A stretch of DNA of 64,000 bases from Pseudomonas reidholzensis (GTDB taxonomy: Bacteria > Pseudomonadota > Gammaproteobacteria > Pseudomonadales > Pseudomonadaceae): positions 62,001-126,000 of the forward strand of contig NZ_UNOZ01000002.1 in NCBI RefSeq assembly GCF_900536025.1, in the 5' to 3' direction. The notes under the pieces were generated by a model. It saw only the letters and a program-made list of their open reading frames with translations. It made no database searches and was not told the origin of the DNA. Below are positions 8,364 to 17,066 of the stretch, in pieces. Made by a program: the position numbers and the translations under genes. Positions within the stretch are counted from its first letter, which is position 1; every line of letters starts with the position of its first letter.

Positions 8364-10411
8364 GCCGCCGCGTCCTCGCTCAGGCCGCAATGGCGCAGCA
8401 GGGCATCGATGGATGGCTCGCGGCCCCGGAAGTCGACGAACAGCACCATCGGCTCACGCGAGCCGCCGCGTGCCAGGATCGCCTCGCGGAACGCGCGGCC
8501 GGTTTCGGCGTTGAGCACGCCGTCTTCCTCGAAGCGCGAGAAGGCATCCGCCGACAGCACCTCGGCCCACTTGTAGCTGTAGTAGCCCGCCGCGTAACCG
8601 CCGGCAAAGATGTGCGCGAAGCTGTTGGGGAAGCGGTTGTAGGCCGGCGGACGCATCACCGTGACCTCGTCGCGCACGCCTTCGAGCACCTCCAGCGCGC
8701 TGCGGCCGTCGCCATGGGTGGCATGCAGTTCGAAGTCGAACAACGAGAACTCCAGCTGACGGACCATCATCATGCCGGACTGGAAGTTCTTCGCCGCCAG
8801 CATCTTGTCGAGCAGGTCCTGCGGCAATGGCTGGCCCGATTCGTAGTGGCCGGAGATCAACGCCAGGCCTTCAGGCTCCCAGCACCAGTTTTCCATGAAC
8901 TGGCTCGGCAGCTCGACCGCATCCCAGGCCACGCCGTTGATACCGGACACGCCGGCATGCTCGATACGGGTCAGCAGGTGGTGCAGGCCGTGGCCGAACT
9001 CGTGGAACAGGGTGGTGACTTCATCGTGGGTCAGCAGCGCCGGCTTGCCGGGCGCGGCCGGGGTGAAGTTGCACACCAGGTTGGCCACCGGGCTCTGCAG
9101 GCTGCCGGCCTCGGTGCGACGGCGGTCGCGAGCGCCGTCCATCCAGGCACCGCCACGCTTGTTGGCGCGGGCATAGAGGTCGAAGAAGAAGCGCCCGACG
9201 TGCTCGCCGTGCTCCTTGATCTCGAACAGGCGCACGTCCGGGTGCCAGGCATCGAAGCCCTTCAGTTCGGCGATCTCGATGCCGTACAGGCGCTGGACGA
9301 TGGCGAACAGGCCCGACAGCACCTTGTCGATCGGGAAGTAGGCACGCAGGGTTTCCTGCGAGACGCTGTAGCGCTGCTCACGCAGCTTCTCGCCGAAATA
9401 ACCGGCGTCCCAGCTGGCCAGCTCCGGGCAGCCCTGCTCGGCGGCGTAGGCCTTGAGCTGAGCCAGGTCCTGCACGGCAAACGGTTTGCTGCGCTTGGCC
9501 AGGTCGCGCAGGAAGCTCAGTACCTGGTCGCTGGACTCGGCCATCTTGGTCGCCAGGCTGAGCTCGGCGAAGTTCTTGTAGCCGAGCAGCTGCGCCAGCT
9601 CCAGGCGCAGGTCGAGGATCTCGGCCATCACCGGGCCGTTGTCGAACTGGCCGGCATTCGGCCCCTGGTCGGAGGCACGGGTGCAGTAGGCGGCGTACAG
9701 CTCTTCACGCAGGGCGCGGTCGCTGGCGTAGGTCATCACCGCGTAGTAGCTGGGGAACTCGAGGGTGATCAGCCAGCCATCGAGGCCTTTGGCCTGGGCA
9801 GCGGCGGCCATCTGCGCCTTGGCCGAGTCGGTCAGGCCGGCGAGGGCGGCTTCGTCGGTGACGTGCTTGGTCCAGGCCTGGGTGGCGTCGAGCAGTTGGT
9901 TGGAGAAACGGCTGCCGAGCTCGCTGAGCTTGCTCTGCACTTCGGCATAACGCTGCTGCTGATCGGCCGGCAGGTCGATACCCGACAGGCGGAAGTCGCG
10001 CAGGGCGTGCTCGAGGATGGTCTTTTGCGCCACATCGAAGCCAGCGGCTTCCGGGCTGTTGACCAGGGCCTCATAGGCTTCGAACAGCGCGCGGTTCTGG
10101 CCGAGCTCGGTGGAGTAGGCGCTCAAGGCCGGCAGGCAAGACTCATAGGCCTCGCGCAGCTCCTGGCTGTTGCACACCGCATTGAGGTGGCTGACCGGGC
10201 TCCAGGCAGCGCCGAGGCGGTCGTTGAGTTCGTCCATCGCCAGCACCAGGCCGGCCCAGGTCGGGGCCTTGCCTTGCTTTTCGAGGATCTCGGCGATGGC
10301 GTTGCGGTTGTCGGCCAGGATCTGTTCGATCGCCGGCAACACGTGTTCGGCGCGGATCGCCGAGAAGGGCGGCAGATCGTAGGACTGCAGAAGTGGGTTG
10401 TTCGCACTCAC
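8360..10411 (-). CDS. prlC: Oligopeptidase A (M3 family)
   Basis: Cytosolic zinc oligopeptidase that degrades short peptides, including cleaved signal peptides. The 683-residue length is as expected for oligopeptidase A. The zinc-binding HEFGHGLHH lies at about residue 470 and the substrate-recognition region near the C-terminus reads GGYAAGYYSYKW. Translation starts at a GTG (10411) followed by SANNPLLQSYDLP, with AAGG upstream. It is coupled by an ATGA overlap to the zinc-ribbon gene. Its closest relative in the window is the second M3 gene at 5925. Confidence 0.96.
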   Translation of the reverse strand: MSANNPLLQSYDLPPFSAIRAEHVLPAIEQILADNRNAIAEILEKQGKAPTWAGLVLAMDELNDRLGAAWSPVSHLNAVCNSQELREAYESCLPALSAYSTELGQNRALFEAYEALVNSPEAAGFDVAQKTILEHALRDFRLSGIDLPADQQQRYAEVQSKLSELGSRFSNQLLDATQAWTKHVTDEAALAGLTDSAKAQMAAAAQAKGLDGWLITLEFPSYYAVMTYASDRALREELYAAYCTRASDQGPNAGQFDNGPVMAEILDLRLELAQLLGYKNFAELSLATKMAESSDQVLSFLRDLAKRSKPFAVQDLAQLKAYAAEQGCPELASWDAGYFGEKLREQRYSVSQETLRAYFPIDKVLSGLFAIVQRLYGIEIAELKGFDAWHPDVRLFEIKEHGEHVGRFFFDLYARANKRGGAWMDGARDRRRTEAGSLQSPVANLVCNFTPAAPGKPALLTHDEVTTLFHEFGHGLHHLLTRIEHAGVSGINGVAWDAVELPSQFMENWCWEPEGLALISGHYESGQPLPQDLLDKMLAAKNFQSGMMMVRQLEFSLFDFELHATHGDGRSALEVLEGVRDEVTVMRPPAYNRFPNSFAHIFAGGYAAGYYSYKWAEVLSADAFSRFEEDGVLNAETGRAFREAILARGGSREPMVLFVDFRGREPSIDALLRHCGLSEDAAA

Positions 10412-10513
10412 GGTTTAGATACCTTGGCAGGAGAAACACGGGACCATCTTAATTACAATCGACGCCGACCGCAGCAGGCAGCCCGCCTATTGGCAATCAA
10501 GAGAGGCGCTATC

Positions 10514-11062
10514 ATGGCCATTCGAAACTTTCAGCAACACACTCCGAAGGTTGGACCCCGCGCGTTTGTCGACCGTTCGGCGGTGGTGCTGGGGGACGTG
10601 GAAATCGGTGAAGACAGCTCGGTGTGGCCGCTGACCGTGGTCCGTGGCGACATGCACCGCATCCGCATTGGCGCGCGCACCAGCGTGCAGGATGGCAGCG
10701 TGCTGCACATCACCCATGCCGGGCCGTTCAACCCCGATGGCTTCCCGCTGATTATTGGCGATGAGGTGACCATTGGCCACAACGTCATGCTGCACGGCTG
10801 CACCCTGGGCAACCGCATCCTGGTGGGCATGGGCAGCACCGTCATGGACGGCGCGGTGGTCGAGGACGAGGTGATCATCGGTGCCGGCAGCCTGGTGCCG
10901 CCGGGCAAGCGCCTGGCAAGCGGTTACCTGTATGTCGGTAGCCCGGTGAAGCAGGCCCGGGCGTTGAGCGACAAGGAGCGGGCGTTCTTTGCCTACAGCG
11001 CGGCGAATTATGTGAAGCTCAAGGACCTGCACCTGGCCGAAGGCTACGACCAACCCGAATGA
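10514..11062 (+). CDS. Gamma-carbonic anhydrase family protein, YrdA-like
   Basis: A 182-residue left-handed beta-helix protein built of hexapeptide repeats (for example VEIGED, IRIGAR, VTIGHN, VIIGAG). The three presumed metal-binding histidines are visible in HITHA and in IGHNVMLHGC. It belongs to the YrdA/PaaY/CaiE-like branch, members of which have weak or redox-dependent carbonic anhydrase activity, so activity is not certain. The ATG at 10514 is behind GAGAGG. It is divergent from prlC, with about 100 bases between the starts. The next gene (HAD phosphatase) is on the same strand 61 bases downstream. Confidence 0.93.
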   Translation: MAIRNFQQHTPKVGPRAFVDRSAVVLGDVEIGEDSSVWPLTVVRGDMHRIRIGARTSVQDGSVLHITHAGPFNPDGFPLIIGDEVTIGHNVMLHGCTLGNRILVGMGSTVMDGAVVEDEVIIGAGSLVPPGKRLASGYLYVGSPVKQARALSDKERAFFAYSAANYVKLKDLHLAEGYDQPE

Positions 11063-11123
11063 CGCTATCGCGGGGCCAGCCCCGCGACAGGTATCCCAGA
11101 ACAACCCGAGTGGACCGCACCGC

Positions 11124-11774
11124 ATGCACCAGCAGAACATCCTCTTCGACCTCGACGGCACGTTGACCGACCCACGCCTGGGCATTACCCGCTCGATCCA
11201 GTACGCACTGGCCAAGCTGGGTATCGACGAACCGGACCTGGCCCGCCTCGAGCACTTCATCGGCCCGCCGCTGTTGCAGGCCTTCATGCAGTTCTATGAC
11301 TTCGACGAGGCCAAGGCCTGGCAGGCGGTGAACTTCTACCGTGAGCGCTTCAAGGTCACTGGCCTGTACGAGAACCTGGTATTCGACGGCGTGCCTGAGC
11401 TGCTCGCCGCGCTCAAGGGGCAAGGCCGGACCTTGTATGTCGCCACCTCCAAACCCTGGGAATTTGCCCGCGAGATCGCCCGGCACTTTGCCTTCGATCA
11501 TCACTTCAAGGTGATCTACGGCAGCGAGCTGGATGGCACACGGACCAACAAGGTCGAGCTGATTCGCCATCTGCTGGATGAAGAAGGGCTGGATCCAGCG
11601 CACACCTTGATGATCGGCGACCGCAAGCATGACCTGATCGGCGCACACGCCAATGGGCTGCAGGCGATCGCGGTGGGCTATGGCTTTGGCAGCCGTGAGG
11701 AATTGGTGGCCGAGGCGCCGGCATTCCACTTCGAGACCGTGGCCGAGTTGCATCAGGCCTTTATCAAGCCTTGA
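11124..11774 (+). CDS. HAD-superfamily phosphatase, phosphoglycolate phosphatase-like
   Basis: A 216-residue HAD hydrolase, subfamily IA. Motif I is FDLDGTLTD with nucleophile D9 and acid D11; motif II is ATSKP; motif IV is MIGDRKHD. A helical cap lies between motif I and II. Relatives are annotated as phosphoglycolate phosphatase or 5'-nucleotidase; the substrate cannot be read from sequence. It follows the gamma-carbonic anhydrase homologue on the same strand and ends shortly before a REP palindrome. Confidence 0.92.
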   Translation: MHQQNILFDLDGTLTDPRLGITRSIQYALAKLGIDEPDLARLEHFIGPPLLQAFMQFYDFDEAKAWQAVNFYRERFKVTGLYENLVFDGVPELLAALKGQGRTLYVATSKPWEFAREIARHFAFDHHFKVIYGSELDGTRTNKVELIRHLLDEEGLDPAHTLMIGDRKHDLIGAHANGLQAIAVGYGFGSREELVAEAPAFHFETVAELHQAFIKP

Positions 11775-11780
11775 GATTCA

Positions 11781-11878
11781 GGGGGCGCTTCGCGCCCCTT
11801 TCGCGACACAAGGCCGCTCCCACAATTAGAGCCGTGTGCGCTGCCCTCTTGTGGGAGCGGCCTTGCGTCGCGAAAGGG
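11781..11878. repeat. REP palindrome, ttcgcgacacaaggccgc type
   Basis: Inverted repeat with arms at about 11797-11825 and 11849-11878, core TTTCGCGACACAAGGCCGCTCC, a second REP subfamily distinct from the CGCGGGCAAGCCCGC type. It is preceded by a GC hairpin at 11781-11798. It lies between two convergent genes and can end both transcripts. Confidence 0.82.
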
Positions 11879-11897
11879 CTGCGCAGCAGCCCCATCT

Positions 11898-12989
11898 TCA
11901 GGTCGCCGCGTTGAGCTTGCCGAGCACAGCTTTGCGCTGCTCCACCGGCATCCCCCCCAACTCCTCGACCCGCTGGTAGAACCGCGCCCAATCCCCACCC
12001 ACCTCGGCAAACAGCGCCGCAAACGCTGGCACCCACTGGTCATACAGCCCAAACGGCAGCAACTTGGCGTTGTTCATCGGCGCGTACATCCACGCGTCAT
12101 AGCGCTTGTCGCCTGCCCATTCGCTATCGCGCAACTGCCGATACGCCAGGCGCAACCGCTCGAACTCCGCCTTTTTGGCGGCACGCTTGCCAGCATCATC
12201 CAACGCCCCGGCGTAGATCCGTTGCAGCCGCTCGCGGCTGTCCAGCACCAACCGAATGAACTGCTCGCGCTGGCGCTGCGCAGAGTCCTCAATCGCTGGA
12301 AGCCCACGCGCCACGCGCCATTGCCGCGTTCCCTCATGCTCGACGAAGGTGGCAAACGACTCGTTGAACTCGGTGTCATCCTTCACATAAAAGCGCTGGT
12401 GCGCCAGCTCATGAAAGATCAGCGAAGCGAGCCGCTCATCACCCCAGCCGACCATCGACGACAGCAGCGGATCATCGAACCAGCCCAGCGTCGAATAGGC
12501 CTCCACACCGCCGACATAGACATCCATGCCGTCCTGCCGCATCACGGCCGCCGCACCCCGCGCTGCGCCTTGCTGGTAATAACCGCGATACGCCACGCAG
12601 CCGGCGACCGGGAAGCAGTGGGTGATCGGCTGCAACGAAAGCTCCGGGGTGGCGAACACGTTCCACACCACGTACGGCCTGCCCAGGTCGGCGTAGACCC
12701 GATAGCTGCGGTTGTCTGGCAGTTGCAACTGTTGGCTGGCGAATACCCGCGCCTGTTCGGCGTGCAGCAGGCGCTGGCGCAGGGTGGGCTCGGTGGCGGG
12801 ATCCTGCAGCAGGCGCTCCACCGGCTGCCTGGCGCGCAGCAGTTGCCACTGCCCCTCGGCCAACTGACCGTAATAGCCCAGGCTGCTGCAACCGCTCAGC
12901 AGGAGCGCGGCGAGGACGGGAACAAAACGTGAGAAAACGCGGTCGAGTGCCCCAGGGCCTGAGCGCTGGCAAATAAAATTTCGAAACAT
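11898..12989 (-). CDS. Putative lipoprotein aminopeptidase (DUF2265/PF10023)
   Basis: A 363-residue lipoprotein with a signal peptide and lipobox LSGC (lipidated C34), so it is anchored on the periplasmic side of a membrane. The zinc-peptidase motif is H193-E194-x2-H197 in FHELAHQ, preceded by the conserved VGGVEAYSTLGWFDDP segment of this family, which is annotated as putative aminopeptidase. The ATG at 12989 is directly preceded by a GTG at 12992 that could also serve; the ribosome site is weak. It diverges from the lipoprotein gene at 13057. Confidence 0.93.
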   Translation of the reverse strand: MFRNFICQRSGPGALDRVFSRFVPVLAALLLSGCSSLGYYGQLAEGQWQLLRARQPVERLLQDPATEPTLRQRLLHAEQARVFASQQLQLPDNRSYRVYADLGRPYVVWNVFATPELSLQPITHCFPVAGCVAYRGYYQQGAARGAAAVMRQDGMDVYVGGVEAYSTLGWFDDPLLSSMVGWGDERLASLIFHELAHQRFYVKDDTEFNESFATFVEHEGTRQWRVARGLPAIEDSAQRQREQFIRLVLDSRERLQRIYAGALDDAGKRAAKKAEFERLRLAYRQLRDSEWAGDKRYDAWMYAPMNNAKLLPFGLYDQWVPAFAALFAEVGGDWARFYQRVEELGGMPVEQRKAVLGKLNAAT

Positions 12990-13056
12990 CACAGCTGTCC
13001 ATCTCGCTCAAGTCCGGTGCAAGTCCAAGACTATCTCGCCCAGGGGGAGTATCGCC

Positions 13057-13470
13057 ATGCGTTCACCGATAGCCATCGGCTCATTGCTGCTGTTGACGGG
13101 GTGTTCCACCCTGCCAGACCCGGACCCGAACCAAGCCTGGGTCGAGCTCGCCCCGCACGACGAGACCTCGCTGCACGCGGTGCAGGTGGACGAGCGCGAC
13201 TGGGCCGACAACCGTTATTTCGAAGTCGCGCCGGGTAACCATGAGCTCACCGTGCGCTACCAGTTTCCCGTGGCGCCGAGCAACATCGGCCCGGTCGACG
13301 CGCCGCTCTGGCGCGATTGCCAGCTCAACCTGAGCTTCAAGGACTTCAATGCCGGCCAGCGCTACAGCCTGCAGGCCGGCAGCATCGGCTTTCGCCCCTG
13401 GGTCAAACTGTATGACCAGCGCCAGAAACTGGTCGGGCAGGGCGCACCGGCAGGCTGCCAGCGCACCTGA
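13057..13470 (+). CDS. Small lipoprotein, first of a tandem pair
   Basis: A 137-residue lipoprotein with lipobox LTGC (C16). The mature part shares a clear pattern with the next gene: QAWVEL/QAWVDL near the N-terminus, then DNRYFEVAPGNHEL versus DGRYFQVTPGRHEL, then FNAGQRYSL versus FEAGQRYRL. The fold is probably beta-rich. Two cysteines of the mature domain (WRDCQLN and AGCQRT) have counterparts in the paralogue and may pair. Function unknown. GGGAG precedes the ATG. Confidence 0.9.
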   Translation: MRSPIAIGSLLLLTGCSTLPDPDPNQAWVELAPHDETSLHAVQVDERDWADNRYFEVAPGNHELTVRYQFPVAPSNIGPVDAPLWRDCQLNLSFKDFNAGQRYSLQAGSIGFRPWVKLYDQRQKLVGQGAPAGCQRT

Positions 13471-13525
13471 AGCCGGCGAATGGCGCTATGCTTAGGCCTT
13501 GTGAACCGCAAGTGGGAGTTTCACC

Positions 13526-13939
13526 ATGCGCCAGCCCATGATGCTGATCGCCCTCAGTGCACTGGGGGCTTGCGCCAGCCCCTTGCCCCCCGTCGACCCC
13601 AAGCAGGCCTGGGTCGACCTGTACACCATCACCCCTGGCAGAGTGATCATGGCCGACCGTCTGGACGGGCAGCGGCTCGATGACGGGCGGTATTTCCAGG
13701 TCACCCCGGGGCGCCACGAGCTGGTGGTGCGGTTTGACTACGAGCTCAATGCCGGGCTGTTCACCACCGACCCTACCGAGCGAACCTGCTACCTGACCGT
13801 GCGCTTCGACCATTTCGAAGCCGGCCAGCGTTATCGCCTGGAAGCCCGGGCGCCCGCCATGCAGCCGCAGGTGTACCTGTACGACAACAGCCGCAAGGTG
13901 CTGGTGGATGAGCCGAGTGATGTGTTCTGCATTCCCTGA
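13526..13939 (+). CDS. Small lipoprotein, second of a tandem pair
   Basis: A 137-residue lipoprotein with lipobox LGAC (C16), exactly as long as its upstream neighbour and clearly its paralogue, so the pair arose by tandem duplication. Mature-domain cysteines are in ERTCYLT and at VFCIP near the C-terminus. GGGAG lies 7 bases before the ATG. The 55-base gap contains no obvious terminator, so the two are probably co-transcribed. Function unknown. Confidence 0.9.
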   Translation: MRQPMMLIALSALGACASPLPPVDPKQAWVDLYTITPGRVIMADRLDGQRLDDGRYFQVTPGRHELVVRFDYELNAGLFTTDPTERTCYLTVRFDHFEAGQRYRLEARAPAMQPQVYLYDNSRKVLVDEPSDVFCIP

Positions 13940-13962
13940 GGGGCCTGGGAGGCCTGAGGGGT

Positions 13963-14002
13963 TATCGCAGGCAAGCTTGCTGGGGTAGGTGCTTGCCCGC
14001 GA
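13963..14002. repeat. Degenerate REP-like palindrome
   Basis: ATCGCAGGCAAGC and GCTTGCCCGCGAT face each other around a short spacer. It resembles the other REP elements but has more mismatches. It lies between the convergent lipoprotein and DUF1161 genes. Confidence 0.6.
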
Positions 14003-14019
14003 TGAGACCGGCGTGACGG

Positions 14020-14253
14020 CTACTGATCATTCTTCTGGTAAATGATCTTCTTGCTCCCGCCCTCACAACTGCCAACGACCATGTTCGAGTCCTTGACCTC
14101 GCTATTGGGCACGATCTCCAGCGTGTAGGACGTGACGCCCCGCGCCTGGATCTTCGCTTCGATCTCGGCTTTCAGTTCCTCACACGGCTTGACCGCCGCC
14201 AACGCGGAAGTTGCCAGCAGCGAAGCCACTACAGCGATTGCAACGCGGATCAT
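14020..14253 (-). CDS. DUF1161 periplasmic protein, copy 1
   Basis: A 77-residue protein with an N-terminal signal peptide ending near ALA-AVK and a mature domain of about 55 residues. The family pattern is KPCEELKAEI, then LEIVP, VVGSCEGG and KIIYQ; the two cysteines probably form a disulfide. It is a paralogue of the gene at 16051. Function unknown; the product is expected to be periplasmic. CAGGAG precedes the ATG. Confidence 0.9.
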   Translation of the reverse strand: MIRVAIAVVASLLATSALAAVKPCEELKAEIEAKIQARGVTSYTLEIVPNSEVKDSNMVVGSCEGGSKKIIYQKNDQ

Positions 14254-14326
14254 GGGACGGCTCCTGAAAGGGCAGGCGACCTGCCGACAGACTTTAGACT
14301 ACAGGAAACCGCCCCTGTTGCGCCGC

Positions 14327-14752
14327 CTAGGACAGCAGCGTGGCGTCCAGGCTGATCTGCGCATTGAGGACCTTGGACACTGGGCAACCGGCCTTGGCCT
14401 TGTTGGCGATTTCCTTGAACTGCGCCTCACTGGCGCCCGGCACCTTGGCCTTGAGGATCAGGTGCACCGCCGTAATGGCGAAACCGTCGGGCTGCTTGTC
14501 GAGGGTGACTTCGGCAATGGTGTCGATACGGTCCGCGGTCAGTCCCTCTTCGCCGAGCATCATCGACAGGGCCATCGAGAAGCAGCCCGCATGCGCGGCG
14601 CCGATCAGCTCTTCGGGGTTGGTCCCCGGGGTCCCTTCGAAACGCGTATTGAAGCCGTATGGGTTCTGCTTGAGCGCGCCGCTCTCGGTAGACAGCAGGC
14701 CTTTGCCATCCTTCAGACCACCTTGCCAGACCGCCGATGCTGTCTTTTTCAT
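14327..14752 (-). CDS. osmC: OsmC-family peroxiredoxin
   Basis: Thiol-dependent organic hydroperoxide reductase of the OsmC/Ohr superfamily, 141 residues. The two redox cysteines are C57 in GAAHAGCFSMAL and C123 in KAGCPVSK, the arrangement of OsmC proper. Cytosolic, usually homodimeric and stress induced. GGAGGC lies upstream of the ATG at 14752. It diverges from the LLM oxidoreductase gene. Confidence 0.94.
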   Translation of the reverse strand: MKKTASAVWQGGLKDGKGLLSTESGALKQNPYGFNTRFEGTPGTNPEELIGAAHAGCFSMALSMMLGEEGLTADRIDTIAEVTLDKQPDGFAITAVHLILKAKVPGASEAQFKEIANKAKAGCPVSKVLNAQISLDATLLS

Positions 14753-14905
14753 TGTTGCCTCCAGAGCTTGGGTTCGTGTGCCTAAGGTTGAGAGGCCGGT
14801 GCCTACGGCAAGTTCAGATCAATCCAGGGCTGGGCATTGAATCCGGGGAATCTGCCCATACAGAGTCTAAAAGGCCATTGGCCGACCATTTTTGCGGAGG
14901 CTCCA

Positions 14906-15910
14906 ATGACGCACCTGCGTGACCTGAAGATATCCACCCTCGACCTGGTACCGGTACGCGCCGATGCCGGCCCGGCGCAGTCGCTGCACAACTCGCTGGA
15001 CCTGGCGCGCAACGTCGAGCGTTTCGGCTACAACCGCTTCTGGGTGGCCGAGCACCACAACATGGATGGCATCGCCAGCTCTGCCACGTCGGTGCTGATC
15101 AGCTACCTGGCCGGCGGCACCTCGAGCATTCGCGTGGGGGCGGGCGGGGTGATGCTGCCCAACCATGCGCCGCTGGTGATCGCCGAGCAGTTCGGCACCC
15201 TGGCCAGCCTGTACCCGGGGCGGATCGACCTCGGCCTTGGTCGCGCGCCGGGCTCCGACCAGATGACCGCACGCGCCCTGCGCCGCGAGCGCTCGGGCAG
15301 TGCCGATGATTTTCCGGATGATGTCGAGGAGCTGTCGCGCTACCTCGGCCCACGCACCCCTGACCAGCGAGTGATCGCTGTGCCCGGGCATGACACCGAG
15401 GTGCCGATCTGGCTGCTCGGCTCCAGCCTGTTCAGTGCACAATTGGCGGGGATGCGCGGTTTACCTTACGCGTTCGCGTCCCATTTCGCGCCACGCATGA
15501 TGCACGAGGCGATTCGGATCTACCGTGACCACTTCAAGTTTTCCACGGTGCTGGACAAGCCCTACGTGATGCTTGGGGTGCCGATGGTGGTGGCCGAGAC
15601 GGACGAAGAGGCCGAATACCTGGCCACCACGATGTATCAGCGGATTCTTGCGCTGATCCGTGGCCAGAGCCTGATGCAGAAGCCGCCGGTGAAGAGCATG
15701 GACGGCTTGTGGCTGCCGCATGAGCGGGAGGCGGTCATGAGCTTCCTGGGCCTGGCGATGATCGGCAGCCCGCAGAAGGTGCGGGCCAAGGTCGAGGTGC
15801 TGCTGGAGCAGACAGGCGCGGATGAGCTGATCTTTACCTGTGACCTGTATGAGCATGCTGACCGGGTCAGGTCTTATGAGCTGCTGGCGCAGGCCTTGAA
15901 GACCGATTGA
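14906..15910 (+). CDS. LLM-class (luciferase-like) flavin-dependent oxidoreductase
   Basis: A 334-residue TIM-barrel flavoprotein of the luciferase-like monooxygenase family. Landmarks include [16 protein letters not shown] near residue 45-60, [20 protein letters not shown] and [11 protein letters not shown], which bind flavin in this family. Members use FMNH2 or F420 with varied substrates; no substrate is evident. The ATG at 14906 is behind a perfect GGAGG; an upstream in-frame ATG at 14837 lacks one. Confidence 0.93.
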   Translation: MTHLRDLKISTLDLVPVRADAGPAQSLHNSLDLARNVERFGYNRFWVAEHHNMDGIASSATSVLISYLAGGTSSIRVGAGGVMLPNHAPLVIAEQFGTLASLYPGRIDLGLGRAPGSDQMTARALRRERSGSADDFPDDVEELSRYLGPRTPDQRVIAVPGHDTEVPIWLLGSSLFSAQLAGMRGLPYAFASHFAPRMMHEAIRIYRDHFKFSTVLDKPYVMLGVPMVVAETDEEAEYLATTMYQRILALIRGQSLMQKPPVKSMDGLWLPHEREAVMSFLGLAMIGSPQKVRAKVEVLLEQTGADELIFTCDLYEHADRVRSYELLAQALKTD

Positions 15911-15919
15911 AGCCTAGGG

Positions 15920-16035
15920 GAGGGCTTTGCCCTCCATCGCGACACAAGGCCGCTCCTACAGTTTGATCGCGCATGCCGATAGAGCGCGGTCAAACGGTGG
16001 GAGCGGCCTTGTGTCGCGATGGGCCGCAGAGCGGC
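15920..16035. repeat. REP palindrome, tcgcgacacaaggccgc type
   Basis: Arms at about 15934-15958 and 15999-16022, with short GC hairpins on both outer sides (15918-15933 and 16022-16035). Same subfamily as the elements at 11781 and 35583. It separates convergent genes. Confidence 0.82.
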
Positions 16036-16050
16036 CCCAGACAACGCCGC

Positions 16051-16272
16051 TCAACCGCGGCGGTAGACGATTTCCTTGGTACCGCCTTCGCAGCTGCCCA
16101 CCACCTTGCCAGCGGGGTCACCCTTGTCGACGATCTCCAGCTTGTAGCCGGTAACGCCCTTGGCATCCAGCTTCGCCGCGATTTCCGCCTTGAGCTCCTC
16201 ACACGGCTTGCCCGCCGCCATCGCCCCACCCGCCAGGGCCATCAATCCCATCGCCAATAGCAGTTTCTTCAT
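16051..16272 (-). CDS. DUF1161 periplasmic protein, copy 2
   Basis: A 73-residue paralogue of the protein encoded at 14020: signal peptide ending near AMA-AGK, then KPCEELKAEI, LEIVDKG, VVGSCEGGT and IVYRRG. Two conserved cysteines remain. The two copies are on the same strand 1.8 kb apart, separated by osmC and the LLM gene. Function unknown. Confidence 0.9.
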   Translation of the reverse strand: MKKLLLAMGLMALAGGAMAAGKPCEELKAEIAAKLDAKGVTGYKLEIVDKGDPAGKVVGSCEGGTKEIVYRRG

Positions 16273-16301
16273 CGATCGCTTTCCTTGTTCAGATCAAAGT
16301 C

Positions 16302-16326
16302 GAAAAGGGCGCCGGCCAGGCGCCCT
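16302..16326 (-). terminator. Rho-independent terminator after dodecin
   Basis: On the minus strand an AGGGCGCC-N5-GGCGCCCT hairpin (16306-16326) is followed by TTTT, 48 bases downstream of the dodecin stop. Confidence 0.7.
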
Positions 16327-16374
16327 GTCACTGTATTACCCCATCACGCCGGGACATGCCAGCCCGGGACTGTT

Positions 16375-16590
16375 TCAGCTGTTGGCGATGCGGAAGCCGA
16401 CTTTCACGGTGACCTGAAAGTGCGCGGCCTTGCCGTTCTCGATATGCCCGCGGGTATCGACCACCTCGAACCACTCCAGGTGCTTGATGCTCTTGCCGGC
16501 CTCGGCGATGGCATTGTTGATCGCGTCTTCGATGCTGGTGGGCGACGACCCGACCAGTTCGACTTTCTTGTAGGTGTGATGATCGGACAT
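16375..16590 (-). CDS. Dodecin, flavin-binding protein
   Basis: A 71-residue dodecin: [16 protein letters not shown], then the helix and [14 protein letters not shown] with the tryptophan that stacks on flavin, then [11 protein letters not shown]. Dodecins form hollow dodecamers storing or buffering flavins in the cytosol. AAGGAG precedes the ATG at 16590. It is divergent from the DUF883 gene, with about 150 bases between starts. Confidence 0.94.
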   Translation of the reverse strand: MSDHHTYKKVELVGSSPTSIEDAINNAIAEAGKSIKHLEWFEVVDTRGHIENGKAAHFQVTVKVGFRIANS

Positions 16591-16742
16591 GAGCACGCTC
16601 CTTGAGTGATGTGTCGATTGAGCCTAGCAGCGCAGGCCTGGTTTACCTGCGAGCCGTCAGCGTGCGAGAAAGTTCGATCGCACTTTTGCCGCACCACGCA
16701 GTCGCAACCCTAACAGCCAAACCACTGCGAAGGAGAGTCAAC

Positions 16743-17066
16743 ATGGCCCGCAACGCGTTGCGTAAAACCTCACTGGAAAGCATGGAAGCCGAGATCGAAA
16801 GCCTGCTGAAAACGCTGGAGACCCTCAAGCACGATGCTTCCGATGAGTCTCACAAGACCATCAAGGCGATCCGCGGTAATGCTGAAAACGCCCTCAAACA
16901 CTCGCGTAGCGTGCTCAGCGATGCCTACGACGAAGTAAAAACCCGCACCCGCCAGACCGGCCTGGCCACCCGCGATTACGCGCAGGAACACCCCTGGACC
17001 GCCGCTGGCGTCGCCGTCGGTGCACTGGGCCTGCTGGCCGCTTATCTGTTGACCAAACGCAACTAA
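16743..17066 (+). CDS. DUF883 (ElaB/YqjD-like) membrane-anchored protein
   Basis: A 107-residue protein with a long helical N-terminal part (Glu/Lys/Leu-rich, residues 10-80) and one C-terminal membrane segment (about 84-103) after the family motif EHPWTAAG. ElaB/YqjD relatives are inner-membrane proteins associated with ribosomes in stationary phase. The ATG at 16743 has GAAGGAGAG upstream; the frame further upstream is non-coding. Its stop overlaps the convergent trpI stop by 4 bases. Confidence 0.93.
   Translation: MARNALRKTSLESMEAEIESLLKTLETLKHDASDESHKTIKAIRGNAENALKHSRSVLSDAYDEVKTRTRQTGLATRDYAQEHPWTAAGVAVGALGLLAAYLLTKRN

Noticed and set aside
8390..10513. 5' part of an 890-codon frame running into the gamma-carbonic-anhydrase gene
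   Set aside because: Only the last 182 codons (from 10514) are homologous; the rest is antisense to prlC. The internal ATG has its own ribosome site.
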